A stretch of 64,000 nucleotides of DNA from Shewanella psychrophila (GTDB taxonomy: Bacteria > Pseudomonadota > Gammaproteobacteria > Enterobacterales > Shewanellaceae): assembly GCF_002005305.1 (NCBI RefSeq), contig NZ_CP014782.1:6014001-6078000 (forward strand). The letters run 5' to 3'. The position numbers and the translations under genes were made by a program. The notes below the pieces were generated by a model that searched no databases, was not told the origin of the DNA, and saw nothing but the letters and a program-made list of their open reading frames with translations. Below are positions 1 to 9,256 of this stretch, piece by piece. The first letter of the stretch is position 1; every line of letters begins with the position of its first letter.

Positions 1-153
1 TAACAATAAAACCGAGACAATAGCGAGTAATATCCAAGGTAGCTTGGATACAGACTTACCTTGATATTGTATCGGGGCAACATTTAGATTTTCCAGGTCA
101 TGGGATTGTTGACGTTTATCCAGATCCTTAAGCATTGAGTTGATAACACTCAT
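1..153 (-). CDS. mshN: MshN, MSHA pilus biogenesis protein (N-terminal 51 residues only)
   Basis: The gene runs off the left edge, so only the N-terminus is visible. The start ATG (153-151) overlaps the mshM stop in an ATGA junction, which indicates translational coupling. The first residues (MSVINSMLKDLDKRQ) are the conserved cytoplasmic start of MshN proteins. A hydrophobic membrane segment begins at about residue 38 (KLPWILLAIVSVLLL) and continues out of the window. In the family the remainder is a periplasmic TPR-repeat domain that takes part in pilus assembly. Identity rests on the N-terminal motif and on its place after mshM. Confidence 0.85.
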   Translation of the reverse strand, partial: MSVINSMLKDLDKRQQSHDLENLNVAPIQYQGKSVSKLPWILLAIVSVLLL

Positions 154-1058
154 ACACTGGCTCCATAAAATAGGTGTATTCCTAGCCCGCTAGTCACAGA
201 TATTAGGCTTAAGCCCATAAACCAAAACCATCTCGTCCTATAACTAAGTTTAGTATCTTGGGTATCAATGATGGCACCTTTCACATGGCGGTATTCAACT
301 CGCTCAGCTCCCTCACCAAAACTCAATAACAAAGACTTGTGAGCTAAAATATTGATCAATCTAGGGATCCCTTTCGATGCACGGGCCAACACTCGTGTAT
401 CTCTATGGCCAAAAAGCGACTGACCCACACTACCCGCTATGGATAGCCTGTGCTGAACATAGGCATCGGCCTCATCCAACGTCAAGGGGCGCAGGCAGTA
501 ACTGAAGGTAATCCTCTGTCTTAACTGCCTGAAACTATGCTGGTTTAACCTTTCATCTAGCTCAGGTTGAGCAAACAGCACCACTTGTAGTAACTTGCGA
601 CTCTCGGTCTCTAAGTTTGTGAACAGACGTAAAGCTTCCAGGCTCTCATCGGGAAGAGCTTGGGCCTCGTCCAGAACCAATACGATTGAATGGCCATGGG
701 CACAAAGTGCAAGCAGTTGCTGCTGTATAAGCCCCGTCAGCTGCATCTGATCGATATCGGCGGAATATTTAAGCCCAAGTTCCAATGCAACGGCCCAACG
801 TAATTCCGCCGGAGATAGATAGGGATTTGGAAGGTAAGCACAATGAAAGCGCTGCGGTAATTCGTTAATGAGCTTACGACAAATGAGGGTTTTACCCGTA
901 CCGACCTCACCAGTCACCTTGATAAAGCCTTCGCCCGTCTGCAATGCAGTCTGTAATACCTGCAACGCCTCGACATGAGGCGCGAGTCCAAAGAAAAACT
1001 CGGTATTTGGGGTAAGTGAGAAAGGCGTTTCCGCTAACCCAAAATGTTGCAGGTACAA
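150..1058 (-). CDS. mshM: MshM, ExeA/GspA-type AAA ATPase of the MSHA pilus
   Basis: This 302-residue ATPase belongs to the ExeA/GspA family, thought to help place the secretin in the cell wall. It opens with the family signature YLQHFGLAETPFSLTPN. Walker A is GEVGTGKT (residues 50-57) and Walker B is IVLVLDEA (about 125-132). The last 26 residues form one hydrophobic segment, so the protein is probably anchored in the inner membrane with the ATPase domain in the cytoplasm. No peptidoglycan-binding domain follows, unlike GspA. It lies 3 bp after mshL and shares an ATGA overlap with mshN. Confidence 0.92.
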   Translation of the reverse strand: MYLQHFGLAETPFSLTPNTEFFFGLAPHVEALQVLQTALQTGEGFIKVTGEVGTGKTLICRKLINELPQRFHCAYLPNPYLSPAELRWAVALELGLKYSADIDQMQLTGLIQQQLLALCAHGHSIVLVLDEAQALPDESLEALRLFTNLETESRKLLQVVLFAQPELDERLNQHSFRQLRQRITFSYCLRPLTLDEADAYVQHRLSIAGSVGQSLFGHRDTRVLARASKGIPRLINILAHKSLLLSFGEGAERVEYRHVKGAIIDTQDTKLSYRTRWFWFMGLSLISVTSGLGIHLFYGASV

Positions 1059-1061
1059 AAT

Positions 1062-2756
1062 TTACTGCCCTTGTTCTGTTTTATCTTGCTCTTCAGGATA
1101 CCAACGGTCTAACAAGGCTTTAGAGCGCTCTAACTCCTCCTTCCAGGTATCTGCACCCACTACGGTAGGTTTCAGTAAAATAACTAATTCCGTTTTCTTC
1201 AGTGACCTAGCCCGGTTAGTAAAGAGCTCGCCAATCAGAGGGATATCGCCAAGCACTGGAACCTTAGAGACCAATTCGATGTTCTCACTCTTCATAAGAC
1301 CACCAATCACCACCACATCACCACTTCTTGCCCTGATAACCGTATCCGATTCACGAATATCACTCTGTGCTAAAGGTAACTCCAAGGTACTATTAGAGAT
1401 TTTAATGGTTTTAGTCTGCTCATTGATATCAATAACCGATGGGTGAATATGCAGTAATACGTTACCCTCACCATCAATTTGAGGTGTTACATCTAAGGCG
1501 ATACCGGAGAAAAAAGGAGTCAATTCAACTTCAGGCGTCGTCACAGGCGTAGTACCAGCAACAGTTGTCGACGATACATCTGTCACGAAGTACTCATCGG
1601 TACCTACCTTAATAACGGCCTTTTGGTTATTAGATGCAGTGACACGTGGACTCGATAGCACATCTACATCACCTTGAGTATCGAGCAAGCTGATCATGGC
1701 ACTGAAATCGGTCCCCGAAAACTTGAGTGAAGTCACCCCACCTATCACGCCGGTGATCTGATCCGATAAACCACTTCCACCAGAGGATGTATCGAATTTA
1801 ATATCAGTATCACCAACATGGCCTAAAACATTTTCCCAATGGATCCCTTGCTGATAGCCATCAGACAAGGTGACTTCCAAGATTTTAGCTTCTATGATCA
1901 CCTGTCGCTGTAGGTGAGTCTCAGCAGTCTGTAAGAAGGTTCTTACCTGCCTCAACTCATTTGGATATGCACGAACAGTCACTAATCCTGCTTGGGGAGT
2001 TACAACGACCTGACGTCCACCGCCTGTATTGCCAACAATAGAAACTAGCGTCTCTTTCAGCTCTCCCCAGAAATCACTCTTAGTTGTCGAACGAATGAAG
2101 GTGCCGTTAGTTGTGTCATTGCTACTATTCGAACCAGAGTCATTAGACGAGTTATTGTTACTGTTACTGCTGCTGTTATTGCTATTGTTACTCCCCGAAC
2201 TCGAATTGTTGTTATTGTCTGAAATACGACCCGAATTCACCGAGGTCAGAGACAAACCATGGCGCTCCATGTAAAGGTAATTCAATGGAAATGTCTCTGT
2301 GCGCATACCAGCAGGATAGATACGTAAAACTCTTCCCATGCGGCTCACTTCATATCCATAGATGTCTTCAACAACTTGAAGCGCTTCACTCAATGTGACC
2401 CCTTTTAACGACAAAGATATATTGCCGCTCACATCAGGATGTACGGCAACACTCAAGGGCGTGCCTTGTACCAGACTTGGGAAAAATATCTTAGCTTCAA
2501 CGTCATGAGCTGATACATCGAAACGACGCTCGGCACTCCGGTTCGGTGTTAACCCGGCAAGTAACTCGGCAGAAGCCAGTTCCTTCTGAATAGACTCAGG
2601 CATTTTCGCCGGAGGAGGCGTGGCCAGCTTGTTAGATGCCGTTTGTACCGACTCAGCCAAAGCCTCTTTAGCCGCCACAGGATCTGGTCTGTCAGTGGTT
2701 TGACACGCAACCAACAAGAGAGTTAACAGAGGCGTTATAATTTTTAGCGCATTCAT
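1062..2756 (-). CDS. mshL: MshL, outer-membrane secretin of the MSHA pilus
   Basis: This 564-residue secretin forms the outer-membrane pore through which the pilus emerges. A lipoprotein signal ends at Cys18 (LLLVAC). An N-terminal secretin/TonB short domain lies at about residues 95-150, and the secretin domain fills roughly residues 280-550, including the conserved VPVLGDIPLIGELF. Residues 180-218 are an almost pure Asn/Ser linker encoded by AAC/AAT/AGT-type repeats (minus strand, about 2103-2220), where some other secretins carry a Gly- or Ser-rich loop. It sits between mshK (6 bp) and mshM (3 bp). The low-complexity linker is the only unusual part. Confidence 0.95.
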   Translation of the reverse strand: MNALKIITPLLTLLLVACQTTDRPDPVAAKEALAESVQTASNKLATPPPAKMPESIQKELASAELLAGLTPNRSAERRFDVSAHDVEAKIFFPSLVQGTPLSVAVHPDVSGNISLSLKGVTLSEALQVVEDIYGYEVSRMGRVLRIYPAGMRTETFPLNYLYMERHGLSLTSVNSGRISDNNNNSSSGSNNSNNSSSNSNNNSSNDSGSNSSNDTTNGTFIRSTTKSDFWGELKETLVSIVGNTGGGRQVVVTPQAGLVTVRAYPNELRQVRTFLQTAETHLQRQVIIEAKILEVTLSDGYQQGIHWENVLGHVGDTDIKFDTSSGGSGLSDQITGVIGGVTSLKFSGTDFSAMISLLDTQGDVDVLSSPRVTASNNQKAVIKVGTDEYFVTDVSSTTVAGTTPVTTPEVELTPFFSGIALDVTPQIDGEGNVLLHIHPSVIDINEQTKTIKISNSTLELPLAQSDIRESDTVIRARSGDVVVIGGLMKSENIELVSKVPVLGDIPLIGELFTNRARSLKKTELVILLKPTVVGADTWKEELERSKALLDRWYPEEQDKTEQGQ

Positions 2757-2762
2757 TTTTAT

Positions 2763-3092
2763 TTAATTTCCCTTTGACTCTGTTATCGCTTGGTACATGG
2801 TTAACTTACGCCCATCTGATAACGAAACTGAATTAATCTCGATAGCAGTGATGCGTACACCTTGCACCCGGTCCCCAACTTCGAAGATTTTATTATTAAT
2901 CACAGCGCGGGATGCCGATCCCGATTTAATCACGCTATTGAGTACCAAGTCACTGCTTTGACTCGACGCTGCAGACGCCATGACCTGAGCGCCATAACCA
3001 GGCCTTGTCGGATCCCTTAATGTCTCAGCCTGAGCGCTAGTAACAAGCAGCATCAGCAATGCAACGAGCGAGCTAACCTTGAGTGGCGACAC
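2763..3092 (-). CDS. mshK: MshK, PilP-like MSHA pilus assembly protein
   Basis: A 109-residue exported protein with a signal peptide (VSSLVALLMLLVTSAQA) and a small beta-rich domain of the PilP/GspC type (residues about 55-105, with the NSVSLSDGRKLTMYQ segment). By analogy with PilP it would link the inner-membrane PilN/PilO-like pair to the secretin MshL. The start overlaps the 3' end of mshJ by 20 bp and the stop is 6 bp before mshL, so it is embedded in the operon. The sequence is short and divergent; family assignment leans on gene order. Confidence 0.85.
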   Translation of the reverse strand: MSPLKVSSLVALLMLLVTSAQAETLRDPTRPGYGAQVMASAASSQSSDLVLNSVIKSGSASRAVINNKIFEVGDRVQGVRITAIEINSVSLSDGRKLTMYQAITESKGN

Positions 3093-3729
3093 TGATAAAG
3101 TCCTTATTTATGCTTAAGGTGTAGAGTTCCAGCACGACATTCGCTACGGGATACTCATCGACCTTATAATCTATTTCTTTCCAATACAGCTTGCTGGGCA
3201 TCCCCTCTACGGCTTCGATAAACTTTAGTACCGAAAAGTAATCTCCTTCCAGATTCAAACGGATCCCATGACTGTATAGATTCATCTTCTTGTCATCACC
3301 GACAGCGAGTAAGGGAGTTGGTGCGATTGATTTGAATTCATGTAGTGTGATACCGGTAACTTTCCCCAGCAATTCACTCAATAGAGCAGGCATATGATTA
3401 GCGGGAACCATATCCACCATCTGGAAAGATAGCTGATCATCTAAGTCAGCATCTTGCCGCTTCAATACATTCAAACGGTTGTTATATTCATCATTAGGAT
3501 TTTGCGCTAATCGCTGCTGATACAGTTCAATCTGCTGTAATGAAATATTATTCTCGCTAGCGATAGCTTTATTCTGCCTAGCGAGAGACTGATGCTCTAA
3601 CAATAATGACTCCAGCGGGAGGTAGCACAGCATACCTATCACAATCACGGTCGCGCTCGCCACCATGACTCTTTCTCTTTGGGTCAGTGCATCGAATCGA
3701 GCGGCCCATTCATTCCATTTTTGCTTCAC
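3073..3729 (-). CDS. mshJ: MshJ, PilO-like MSHA pilus assembly protein
   Basis: A 218-residue bitopic inner-membrane protein. A short cytoplasmic stretch with the GspM/PilO-like RFDALTQRERVMV start is followed by a membrane segment (about residues 23-42), a coiled-coil region rich in Gln and Leu (45-95), and a periplasmic ferredoxin-like domain. By analogy with PilO it pairs with the PilN-like product of the next gene upstream. It overlaps that gene by 4 bp (ATGA) and mshK by 20 bp. No signal of decay is seen. Confidence 0.85.
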   Translation of the reverse strand: MKQKWNEWAARFDALTQRERVMVASATVIVIGMLCYLPLESLLLEHQSLARQNKAIASENNISLQQIELYQQRLAQNPNDEYNNRLNVLKRQDADLDDQLSFQMVDMVPANHMPALLSELLGKVTGITLHEFKSIAPTPLLAVGDDKKMNLYSHGIRLNLEGDYFSVLKFIEAVEGMPSKLYWKEIDYKVDEYPVANVVLELYTLSINKDFISVATQG

Positions 3730-4331
3730 TTGCCCTCCTCGGTTTCCGCCTTGCTGGTCAAGGTAAATGCTAAGGGCTTATCCTCACCCCGACTCATTGC
3801 CATCGCCGCAAATGCGTGACCTTTTAGGGTTTCTGTCGACTTGAGGCGTTCAACCCACAGAGGAACACTATTGGGCGCAGAGCTAAAACCCTCGAAGATG
3901 AATTCATTATTTTCAACTCTGATTCGGTTGAGCCAGATATCGCTATTGGCAACACGTGCGAGATCTTTAAATAACATAGAGTATCCATGGCTCGTGAGCG
4001 CTTCTCGCTGACTCAGCTCACCTATGAGCATCTGTTTAAGCTCAACTTGTTGAGTGAGAAGCTCTACTTGATCCACGAGTTTGGCATCGGGGGCACGTTT
4101 TGCAATCGCCACTTCGAGAGATTTTTTCTGCTTGTCTAAGCTAGATTTTTTCTTAACCAACTTGGCCTTATCGGCCTCAAGTCCAGAAACTAAAACGTAG
4201 CTCGTGATACTAGCCATCGTAAACAAGACAAACATAAAAAATAATGCCTGAGTAAGACGCTTAAAGCTGAGCCTTTGCACCGGAGGCAACAAGGCAAGTG
4301 AATACAGATTGACTCTCGTTTTCAAAGTCAT
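3726..4331 (-). CDS. PilN-like MSHA pilus assembly protein (between mshI and mshJ)
   Basis: A 201-residue bitopic protein with the PilN layout. A cytoplasmic N-terminal peptide (residues 1-30, with VNLYSLALLPPVQR) can be compared with the conserved PilN motif that binds PilM. One membrane segment follows (about 31-51), then a Lys/Leu-rich coiled coil (52-110), then a periplasmic domain ending in GEDKPLAFTLTSKAETEEGK. It shares 4-bp ATGA overlaps with both mshI and mshJ. In some Vibrio and Shewanella annotations this position is called a second mshI; I leave the symbol blank because usage varies. The role is inferred from the PilM-N-O-P-Q gene order. Confidence 0.8.
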   Translation of the reverse strand: MTLKTRVNLYSLALLPPVQRLSFKRLTQALFFMFVLFTMASITSYVLVSGLEADKAKLVKKKSSLDKQKKSLEVAIAKRAPDAKLVDQVELLTQQVELKQMLIGELSQREALTSHGYSMLFKDLARVANSDIWLNRIRVENNEFIFEGFSSAPNSVPLWVERLKSTETLKGHAFAAMAMSRGEDKPLAFTLTSKAETEEGK

Positions 4332-5278
4332 CTCTGCACTCCTGATTCTGTTGAATCGATACGGTGAAATTCACCACAGGTCAGCAGGGCTATCTTAGCC
4401 TCAACAGTATCAACAGCAATCGCATTGACCTTCTGATCGAAGTTTGCACTGACTAACTCCGCGAGTTTATCGACTTGACCATTAATCAATAATTCAATCG
4501 AAACCACAGGCGCTTGACGTAGTTGGCTCTCGAAATAATCCATTGAGCGCTGTAGTTCTAGACTCAAGCTATCGGCCATTCCCATGGCTAGTTCATCGGC
4601 GCTAACGGTATCTAGCTTGTTAAAGCCCCGCACGCGTCGCTGCATATAAAGTTGGCCTTGCTTTACTACGGTAAGCAGTAATTCCTGCTCAGGGGCATGA
4701 CACAAGACCAATCTAGCTTGATTATCTTTTTCAAAGAGGCTGGTCACAGCCATCTCTTCGATGCTGATCCCCAAAACTTGCATATGATGCTCTTGAGCCG
4801 CCAAGACCATAGCGGATAACTTCGCCTTGTCGGCAACAACAACACTCAATTTAGCACTATTTGCTAGAGGTGAATCAAAGTAATCGATATGGATATCACT
4901 TACCCCTTGGGTCACCATATCTTTGACTGACCAGAGTAATGCCTGAGCCATCTCATCGGCTTCCACATTAGGTTTGTCGACAATTAACAATTGATAAAAT
5001 GAAGAACTCAGGGTGATATGCAGCTTTGCAGGTTTGAATTGTTTAGCTATCGAAGCGAATACACCTGACCAATTTGAACCATTAAACGCAAACTCGTGGG
5101 TGATGTTTTCGGTTTCAACACTCTCGTCGACATGAGATTTAGTTTCGATAGACGATGTGGCATCAGGGAGCTTAGCTTGGTACACAACAAGCTTATCCGG
5201 ACAAACGTAGATGCCAAGCTCGAGTTTCGAATGCTTGTTTTGCCAGAAGGGCAATTTACTTAAAAGACTCTTTTCCAT
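4328..5278 (-). CDS. mshI: MshI, PilM-like actin-fold protein of the MSHA pilus
   Basis: A 316-residue cytoplasmic protein with no membrane segment. It begins MEKSLLSKLPFWQNK and has the alternating hydrophobic pattern of the PilM/GspL-cyto actin-like fold (for example LHITLSSSFYQLLIVDKPNV around residue 90). By analogy with PilM it docks on the N-terminus of the PilN-like partner, whose gene overlaps this one by 4 bp. It is the first gene of the visible msh run, with 333 bp of non-coding DNA upstream, so the operon promoter probably lies there. Confidence 0.87.
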   Translation of the reverse strand: MEKSLLSKLPFWQNKHSKLELGIYVCPDKLVVYQAKLPDATSSIETKSHVDESVETENITHEFAFNGSNWSGVFASIAKQFKPAKLHITLSSSFYQLLIVDKPNVEADEMAQALLWSVKDMVTQGVSDIHIDYFDSPLANSAKLSVVVADKAKLSAMVLAAQEHHMQVLGISIEEMAVTSLFEKDNQARLVLCHAPEQELLLTVVKQGQLYMQRRVRGFNKLDTVSADELAMGMADSLSLELQRSMDYFESQLRQAPVVSIELLINGQVDKLAELVSANFDQKVNAIAVDTVEAKIALLTCGEFHRIDSTESGVQR

Positions 5279-5611
5279 TTAAAGCATGTCCATAATCTCA
5301 TTTATCATGTGCCAACTCATACCTTAGATTTAAGGCAGTGGAATCCATAAAACTTGAGCTATGTTCGCGAAATGACAAGATGGCCCCATCAATAATCAAC
5401 AAACCAAGCAAGCGTCAAAATACTTACACTTATTGTAGCGGCTAATCTGCTAATTTTATAGAAAAAACACAGAATGAAAACGATCGTCGAATGATTTGTA
5501 TCATCTAAGCTGAAATTTTACACATACCAGACCGAATGGTGAAACATTTGTTAATTGGGTTAATCTAGGCAAAGTTTGATTCTTGGCCTAAGCCACATTT
5601 TGTATGCCTCC
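5279..5611. other. Intergenic region between mshI and csrD, probable msh promoter region
   Basis: This 333-bp AT-rich gap lies between the start of mshI and the stop of csrD, both on the minus strand. No open frame, tRNA or strong U-tracted hairpin is seen. It must hold the 3' UTR of csrD and is the likely site of the msh operon promoter. I found no convincing -35/-10 pair; the best minus-strand TTGACG (near 5415) lacks a good -10. Confidence 0.4.
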
Positions 5612-7522
5612 CTATATTTCCTCAACCGGCTCGCTAAACAAGTTTCCCTGACCCGCACTGACACCTAAAATCTTCAGGGTCTGCCACTCCTCGAAAGATT
5701 CTATCCCCTCGGCAAAAACCTGAACATCCGTTCTATATAGAACACCGATAAGACTACGTACAAACAGCTGATTTTCTTGACGAAGGTGTATTTGAGTCAC
5801 AATTGAACGATGAAGTTTTATCAGATCGAAATGACACTCTTTGATATATTCAGTACTGACTACCTGCTGCCCCACACGGTCAACACATAGACTAGCGCCC
5901 ATTTTCTTAATCATATCCAGTCTGGGTTTTAACTGCTCTTTATGATGCACAACTATGTCCTCATTGATTTCGAAGATCAGTCTAGGAGTGAGGTGTCGAT
6001 ACTCTAACAGGGTCGTTTTCAGCCAACGGATAAATGCCCGACTCATCAAGGTATCTAAACTCAGGTTGATGCTGAACTTGGTGGTTTTATCCTTAGGGTC
6101 TGATAGGAGGTCGAACAGTACAGTCTCGATGACCTGACGCTCGAATTGAGGTGTCAAACCACATTTTATCGCCATAGGGATATAGAGTGTAGCTCTAATC
6201 AGGTTGTTTTTGTTGTCACGTATTCGACTAGAAATCTCCAAGTGATGAGTTTCCATATCACTGTCGACCACTGGCTGGGAGAAGACGACTAAACGTCGAT
6301 TGACCAGGGCATACTCGAGAAAACTGCGCCATCTAACCGACCCCTTTGCCAACTCTTCGTCCACGGCACCCTTGTCATACATAAACCAGCCACTGGTTCC
6401 CTGAAATTGAGCTGCCCTAAGGGCTCTCTCTGACTCGTCGAGCAACTGCTCCTTGCTGTCACCTACTTTGAAATAAGCCGCACCGATATGAAAAAAATCT
6501 TCACTATTTTCTGTCTCTGGGACGTTTTGACTTAAGCAGACTTTGAGCAATTTTGCGGCTAGCTTTTCAACATCTTTTAAGGAGATTTGAGGAACAACAA
6601 TGGCGAACTGATTGAAAGAACGACGAGAAAAAATACTGTTAGCCTGACTGTCCAAAATCTGATTAATATCGCTAATCGTCTGATGCAGCATCTCATCTAT
6701 GGAGTCATCCCCAAACTCTTGCTGCAGTAGATCCATATCTTCCATCTCAAGTAAAAACAGCACGCCAGGAGCCATCATACCTTTATCATTACTCAATGCG
6801 TCGAGACGATTCTTAAGAAATAAGCGGTTCCCTATCCCAGTTTCTGGATCCAAAAACGTATTGGAGCGGATAAATTGATCGAATCTGGCTCTCTGCTTCT
6901 CCGCATCATCGAGTTCTAGCAGTAGATGTGTCAGGGCACGATTTATCATTCTCGGCCTGCCGTCCCCTCTCTCGGCTAAAGCTTTATCATATTCATTCTC
7001 TAAAATAAGTTTACTGCGCACCGCCAGATCTTCGATTCCCTGTAGCTGCATCGATAACCATCTATGGCCTAAGAAAACAAACACAGAGATAGAGAGTAAG
7101 CCAATCACTAAGATAGAGAATTCATACCAAGAAAGTGAATACATCTTAAATGGCTGAGGTAAGGTGATCACAAAGGTAAGTTTATCAGGCTTAATCAGCA
7201 ACCTCTCATAGGTGATCATGCCAGCCCCGGATTTACCAGCTCCGTACTGGTAGAGTGTTTTACCTTCAGCGCTCAAGGTCAAACTTACCGTGTTATATGC
7301 AGTTAAGATGGAGGGAAGCCAAGTAGACAGTGATTTGTTGCTCTCATGCTCATAATGATGAATAAGCATGGACTCGAGCTCAGTCACCTTCTGCTGTTGA
7401 AATTTATAGGTCAATTGCGTGAAGCTAACTAGGGCAACAAGCAAAAATATAAATGCAACGGCCGCCAGAGAAAGTAGCCAAAAGCTGGTCAATTTATTAG
7501 TGAGAAGTCGTGTCAATTTCAT
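5612..7522 (-). CDS. csrD: CsrD/MshH, degenerate GGDEF-EAL regulator of CsrB-type RNA decay
   Basis: A 636-residue inner-membrane protein. Membrane segments lie at about residues 14-34 and 132-152 with a small periplasmic loop between them, followed by a HAMP-like helix, a GGDEF-type domain (about 215-390) and an EAL-type domain (about 395-630). Both active sites are degenerate: RRSFNQF stands where RxGGDEF should be, and SSRIRDN where EALLRW should be. The protein therefore should neither make nor break c-di-GMP. In E. coli, CsrD directs RNase E to the CsrB/C RNAs. In Vibrio the same gene is called mshH and opens the MSHA locus, as here. The start is MKLTRLLTNK. Confidence 0.9.
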   Translation of the reverse strand: MKLTRLLTNKLTSFWLLSLAAVAFIFLLVALVSFTQLTYKFQQQKVTELESMLIHHYEHESNKSLSTWLPSILTAYNTVSLTLSAEGKTLYQYGAGKSGAGMITYERLLIKPDKLTFVITLPQPFKMYSLSWYEFSILVIGLLSISVFVFLGHRWLSMQLQGIEDLAVRSKLILENEYDKALAERGDGRPRMINRALTHLLLELDDAEKQRARFDQFIRSNTFLDPETGIGNRLFLKNRLDALSNDKGMMAPGVLFLLEMEDMDLLQQEFGDDSIDEMLHQTISDINQILDSQANSIFSRRSFNQFAIVVPQISLKDVEKLAAKLLKVCLSQNVPETENSEDFFHIGAAYFKVGDSKEQLLDESERALRAAQFQGTSGWFMYDKGAVDEELAKGSVRWRSFLEYALVNRRLVVFSQPVVDSDMETHHLEISSRIRDNKNNLIRATLYIPMAIKCGLTPQFERQVIETVLFDLLSDPKDKTTKFSINLSLDTLMSRAFIRWLKTTLLEYRHLTPRLIFEINEDIVVHHKEQLKPRLDMIKKMGASLCVDRVGQQVVSTEYIKECHFDLIKLHRSIVTQIHLRQENQLFVRSLIGVLYRTDVQVFAEGIESFEEWQTLKILGVSAGQGNLFSEPVEEI

Positions 7523-7771
7523 TATCCGCTTCCTGCAGAATTTATTATTCTTATTAAAATCGAAAGCAAACCTAAGTCTGTGATGACGGATTTCGATTCA
7601 TCGTTTAGAAAGTCGTGTAATACCAGCGCATAAATCGAGAAAGACAAGAAAAAACAGCAATGATTCCTATCTAAAATTCAACAATACAAATAAATCTCTC
7701 ACTCTACAATCTTTGAATGAATTTCAAGCAAGAAGATACACTTTGCTACAAACTGAATTACCTAAATCCAC

Positions 7772-7799
7772 AAAACAAAAAAGGGCCCAGTGGCCCTTT
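7772..7799 (-). terminator. Rho-independent terminator of the malic enzyme gene
   Basis: On the minus strand, AAAGGGCC (7799-7792), a 4-nt loop and GGCCCTTT (7787-7780) form an 8-bp perfect stem that runs into a T-rich tract (TTTTGTTTTG). It lies 19 bp after the malic enzyme stop. Confidence 0.9.
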
Positions 7800-7817
7800 A
7801 ACTTTACCGAAACAAGC

Positions 7818-9065
7818 TTAACTCATATAGTTTTCCGGTAACTCGGTAATCACAGCGACACCCGAATCAATTGCCGCTAGGGCCACGGCTTTAGCTACAT
7901 TCGAAAGCAGTCGTGGGTCCATGGGTTTAGGGATCACATAATCAGGGCCAAAACTCAATGAAGTCACATCCGGATATGCTGCCAATACAGATGCAGGAAC
8001 CTCTTCTTTAGCTAGTGCAGCTATAGCGTGTACCGCTGCAATCTTCATTTCATCATTGATCTTCGAAGCACGTACATCCAATGCACCGCGGAAGATGAAT
8101 GGGAAACAGAGTACATTGTTCACTTGGTTTGGATAATCACTGCGTCCCGTGCCCATGATCAAATCTTTACGAACATCGTGAGCCGTTTCAGGTCTTATTT
8201 CAGGGTCTGGGTTTGAGCAAGCGAAGATCACTGGTTTTTCAGCCATCATAGCTACATCTTCGGCAGCCAGAACATCGGGACCAGATAAACCTAGGAAGGC
8301 ATCGGCGCCTTTGATCACGTCTTGCAGAGTACGCTTGTCAGTATTGTTAGCAAATAATGCCTTATACTCATTGATATCTTCACGGCGAGTGTGAATAACG
8401 CCTTTTCTGTCGAGCATGTAAACATTTTCACGCTGCACGCCACACTTAACCATCATGGTCATACACGCAATAGCAGCCGCACCGGCTCCCATACAGACAA
8501 TGACAGCATCTTCGATAGACTTGCCCTGGATCTCTAAGGCGTTGATCATACCTGCTGTGGTCACAATTGCCGTACCGTGCTGATCGTCGTGAAAAACGGG
8601 GACACTGCAACGCTCAATAAGTGCCTTCTCGATCTCGAAACACTCTGGTGCCTTGATATCTTCCAGGTTGATCCCACCAAATGTATCGGCAATCGCTTCA
8701 ACCGTATTGATAAATTCTTCTGTGGTACGATGCTTAACTTCAATGTCTGTCGCATCGATATTCGCAAAATGCTTGAACAGCAGCGCCTTACCTTCCATCA
8801 CAGGCTTAGAGGCCAATGGGCCTAAGTTACCTAAACCTAAGATAGCCGTACCATTTGAAATAACGGCGACTGTATTACCTTTTGCTGTATAGCGATAAGC
8901 ATCATCTGGATTCGCAGCGATTTCACGCACTGGCTCCGCAACACCTGGGCTATAAGCCAGGGACAGATCTAAACTTGTTTCGGCTGGTTTTGTTAGGCTA
9001 ACCGCAGTTTTGCCTGGTACGGGAAACTCATGGTAATCGAGGGCTTGTTGGCGAAGATCTGACAT
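7818..9065 (-). CDS. Short-form malic enzyme (malate dehydrogenase, oxaloacetate-decarboxylating)
   Basis: A 415-residue malic enzyme that oxidises and decarboxylates malate to pyruvate and CO2. The N-terminal catalytic domain carries SLAYSPGVAEPVREIA and GNLGPLASKPVMEGKALLFK, then IKAPECFEIE and VFHDDQHGTAIV with metal-binding acidic residues. The NAD(P)-binding domain has VCMGAGAAAIACM (about residue 190) and SGPDVLAAE. It resembles the N-terminal half of E. coli MaeB but lacks the C-terminal phosphotransacetylase-like domain, as in the 400-residue family branch. It is monocistronic, with its own terminator. Cofactor preference cannot be judged with confidence. Confidence 0.93.
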   Translation of the reverse strand: MSDLRQQALDYHEFPVPGKTAVSLTKPAETSLDLSLAYSPGVAEPVREIAANPDDAYRYTAKGNTVAVISNGTAILGLGNLGPLASKPVMEGKALLFKHFANIDATDIEVKHRTTEEFINTVEAIADTFGGINLEDIKAPECFEIEKALIERCSVPVFHDDQHGTAIVTTAGMINALEIQGKSIEDAVIVCMGAGAAAIACMTMMVKCGVQRENVYMLDRKGVIHTRREDINEYKALFANNTDKRTLQDVIKGADAFLGLSGPDVLAAEDVAMMAEKPVIFACSNPDPEIRPETAHDVRKDLIMGTGRSDYPNQVNNVLCFPFIFRGALDVRASKINDEMKIAAVHAIAALAKEEVPASVLAAYPDVTSLSFGPDYVIPKPMDPRLLSNVAKAVALAAIDSGVAVITELPENYMS

Positions 9066-9256
9066 TTTTTTAATCCTGAAAATGCGTCGGGTTAACTTAT
9101 TCTATGAGGTCTGTTTTAGCAAAAAAATCAGGTCCACTTTATTTGGTGCTCACCCGAGAGTGCTAAAGTGGGTACGATACTTGAAATGTCACACTTTTTA
9201 AACAAGATATTAGTAAAATTCAAGTGAAGTCTTGAATTGTCGCCCTAAGGCCTGTT

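Noticed and set aside
2029..2274. Plus-strand frame with a long Leu run opposite mshL
   Set aside because: It is the antisense shadow of the Asn/Ser codon repeats in mshL and has no signal for translation.
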